From JBDREF01 sp043820045 (GTDB lineage Bacteria > Planctomycetota > Phycisphaerae > Sedimentisphaerales > Anaerobacaceae), in contig JBDREF010000108.1 in NCBI GenBank assembly GCA_043820045.1, forward strand, positions 1-6,659: DNA of 6,659 nt. Reading direction: 5' to 3'. Position numbers and translations under genes: made by a program. The stretch's first letter is position 1. The number at the start of each line of letters is the position of its first letter. The notes beneath the pieces are model-generated. The model was given only the letters and a program-made list of their open reading frames with translations. It was not told the origin of the DNA and did not search any database. Of the stretch, positions 5,233 through 6,659 are shown piece after piece.

Positions 5233-6576
5233 ATGAACCCGGAAATGAACAAGGTACGAATTCTGTTAATAGCCACCGTTTTGCTTTGTGTGGTGGGTCT
5301 TTGCCATCCGCTCAAGGCTGAAACACACAGTCAGGCCACGGATAGGTTTTCTGCCTTCTCTACACCGGCCGTTGCCGGTCCTGACGATATTTGGCAGCGT
5401 GACACACTCACCAACGGGTTCGGGGGCTTGAACGACAGCCTGGCGGATCAGGGAATAGAAGTGGCCCTGGGTCTGACGAACATTTATCAGCAGAATACGC
5501 ACGGCGGAATCAGCACGCATCGCCGGCAGGGCCGGCATACCGGCAGCTACGATTTGGAAATTTCATCAGACCTTCAGAAACTGCTGGGTATTGAAGGGGG
5601 CACCCTGTATGTCCACACGGAAGGCAGTTGGTCGAGAAGTGACATCGATGCGACCTCAGTCGGCAGTGTGTTCAAAGCCAATATCGATGCAGGCGGCAGA
5701 CGGACAACGGATGTTACCGAGCTGTGGTATGAGCAGTCCTTCTGCGACGAATCTTTGTTTCTGCGACTGGGCAAGCTCGACATCACTGGCGGATTTGAGT
5801 GCCGCGGCTGTCCGGCCTCCTTCGACGGGAGTCTTTACGCGAACGACGAGACCGGCCAGTTCCTGAACGGCGCCCTGGTCAATAACCCGACCATTCCCTT
5901 CCCCGATTTGGGCTTGGGCCTTGGGGCGATCATTCACTGGAACCCCGTTGAGTCATGGTATGCATCCGTGGGCGCCATAGACGCCCAGGCGGACGCCAGA
6001 GAGATGGGTTTCAGAACGGCCTTTCACAAGGAAGACTACTTCTTCTATGTGCTTGAGACCGGGATTACGCCCCAGCTTTCTTCCGCCAACGGGCCGCTGC
6101 AAGGCGCTTATCGTGTCGGTATCTGGAATGACCCGCAGCCCAAAGCGAATTCGGACACCAGCAAAACCTATCGCGACGACGTCGGACTCTACCTTAGCTG
6201 TGACCAGATGCTGTGCAAGGAAAGCAAGGACCCCGAGGATACTCAGGGTCTGGGTATGTTTTTCAGGTGTGGCTATGCAAACGACCTGAAAAACGACATC
6301 AGCAATTTCCGCAGCGCCGGATTTCAGTATCAGGGGTTGCTCAATGGCCACGACGATGACGTTCTGGGTGTAGGCTTTGCCCAGGGGGTATTCAGCAATG
6401 AAGCCTCGACGACCTATACCGAGGATTATGAGAGCGTCTTTGAAGCATATTACAACGTTCAAGTAAGCCCCTGGTGGAACGTCAGTCCCTCCATTCAGTA
6501 CATCGCCAATCCCGGCGGCGACGACGCAGTCCGTGACGCCGTGGTCGTCGGCGTGCGCTCGCAGATGGCGTTCTGA
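5233..6576 (+). CDS. OprB-family carbohydrate-selective outer-membrane porin
   Basis: OprB porins are 16-stranded outer-membrane barrels that pass sugars such as glucose. This one has 447 residues, the normal size. Residues 1-29 are a signal peptide (ILLIATVLLCVVGL, cleavage near LKA-E). Family landmarks follow: DTLTNGFGGLNDSLADQGIE (57-76), TELWYEQSF then LFLRLGKLD (162-183), PFPDLGLGLGAII (222-234), YRVGIWND (293-300), a late YYNVQVSPWWNVSPSIQYI (406-424) with NPGGDDAVRDAVVVG, and a C-terminal phenylalanine as expected for BAM-inserted barrels. The mature protein has six cysteines (171, 190, 193, 323, 328, 346), unusual for a porin. GAAAGG (5221-5226) lies 6 bases before the ATG; an ATG at 5245 is a weaker alternative. 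It is downstream of cheW and upstream of another gene start, probably one operon. The sugar cannot be inferred. Confidence 0.9.
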   Translation: MNPEMNKVRILLIATVLLCVVGLCHPLKAETHSQATDRFSAFSTPAVAGPDDIWQRDTLTNGFGGLNDSLADQGIEVALGLTNIYQQNTHGGISTHRRQGRHTGSYDLEISSDLQKLLGIEGGTLYVHTEGSWSRSDIDATSVGSVFKANIDAGGRRTTDVTELWYEQSFCDESLFLRLGKLDITGGFECRGCPASFDGSLYANDETGQFLNGALVNNPTIPFPDLGLGLGAIIHWNPVESWYASVGAIDAQADAREMGFRTAFHKEDYFFYVLETGITPQLSSANGPLQGAYRVGIWNDPQPKANSDTSKTYRDDVGLYLSCDQMLCKESKDPEDTQGLGMFFRCGYANDLKNDISNFRSAGFQYQGLLNGHDDDVLGVGFAQGVFSNEASTTYTEDYESVFEAYYNVQVSPWWNVSPSIQYIANPGGDDAVRDAVVVGVRSQMAF

Positions 6577-6650
6577 GAAACGTAGTAAATATTGTGAAGA
6601 AAAGCAGTGTCAAGTGAGAATTGATGAATCAAGTTTGAAGGAGTTCAAAA

Positions 6651-6659
6651 ATGAAGAAT
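6651..6659 (+). CDS. Start of a further gene, three codons only
   Basis: ATG AAG AAT at the right edge follows AAGGAG (6638-6643) at 7 bases. It is 74 bases after the porin stop, with no terminator between. MKN is a common start of exported or membrane proteins. Nothing can be said about its product from three codons. Confidence 0.55.

Overview
The window looks like a chromosomal piece of a Gram-negative bacterium with roughly even base composition. The best guess is the Planctomycetota, class Phycisphaerae or relatives (Lentisphaerota or Verrucomicrobiota cannot be excluded). The guess rests on a secreted ThuA-like protein and a secreted DUF2961/GH172 protein in tandem, a divergent gene whose N-terminus resembles planctomycete heparinase-like proteins, and an OprB-type outer-membrane porin. 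No phylogenetic marker is present, so this is an inference.

Layout. (1) Positions 1-193, minus strand: the first 64 codons of a secreted, probably heparinase II/III-like protein, running off the left edge. (2) Positions 194-501: a divergent intergenic region with weak candidate promoters both ways, a 13-bp LacI-operator-like palindrome and a possible 19-codon leader ORF whose stop overlaps the next start (ATGA). (3) Positions 502-2696, plus strand: a two-gene operon of an exported ThuA-like protein and an exported DUF2961 protein of glycoside hydrolase family GH172. Together with the divergent gene this looks like a small polysaccharide-use locus. (4) Positions 2761-2884: a strong sigma70-type promoter and a complete tRNA-Arg(ACG), followed by a short inverted repeat. 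(5) Positions 2885-3207: no convincing gene. (6) Positions 3208-3717, minus strand: a small uncharacterised lipoprotein with its own good promoter at 3812-3840. (7) Positions 3718-4662: 945 bases that hold the lipoprotein promoter but no supportable gene. (8) Positions 4663-6576, plus strand: a CheW chemotaxis coupling protein and, 24 bases later, an OprB-family carbohydrate-selective porin. A third gene begins at 6651 and leaves the window after three codons.

How the genes may fit together (inference). The left locus would export enzymes that cut and process complex glycans. The right locus pairs a chemoreceptor-signalling adaptor with a sugar porin, which could join sensing and uptake of carbohydrates. 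The most unusual features are the cheW-oprB pairing, the six cysteines in the mature porin, and the leader ORF plus palindrome before the thuA-like gene. No complete new defence or mobile system is visible.
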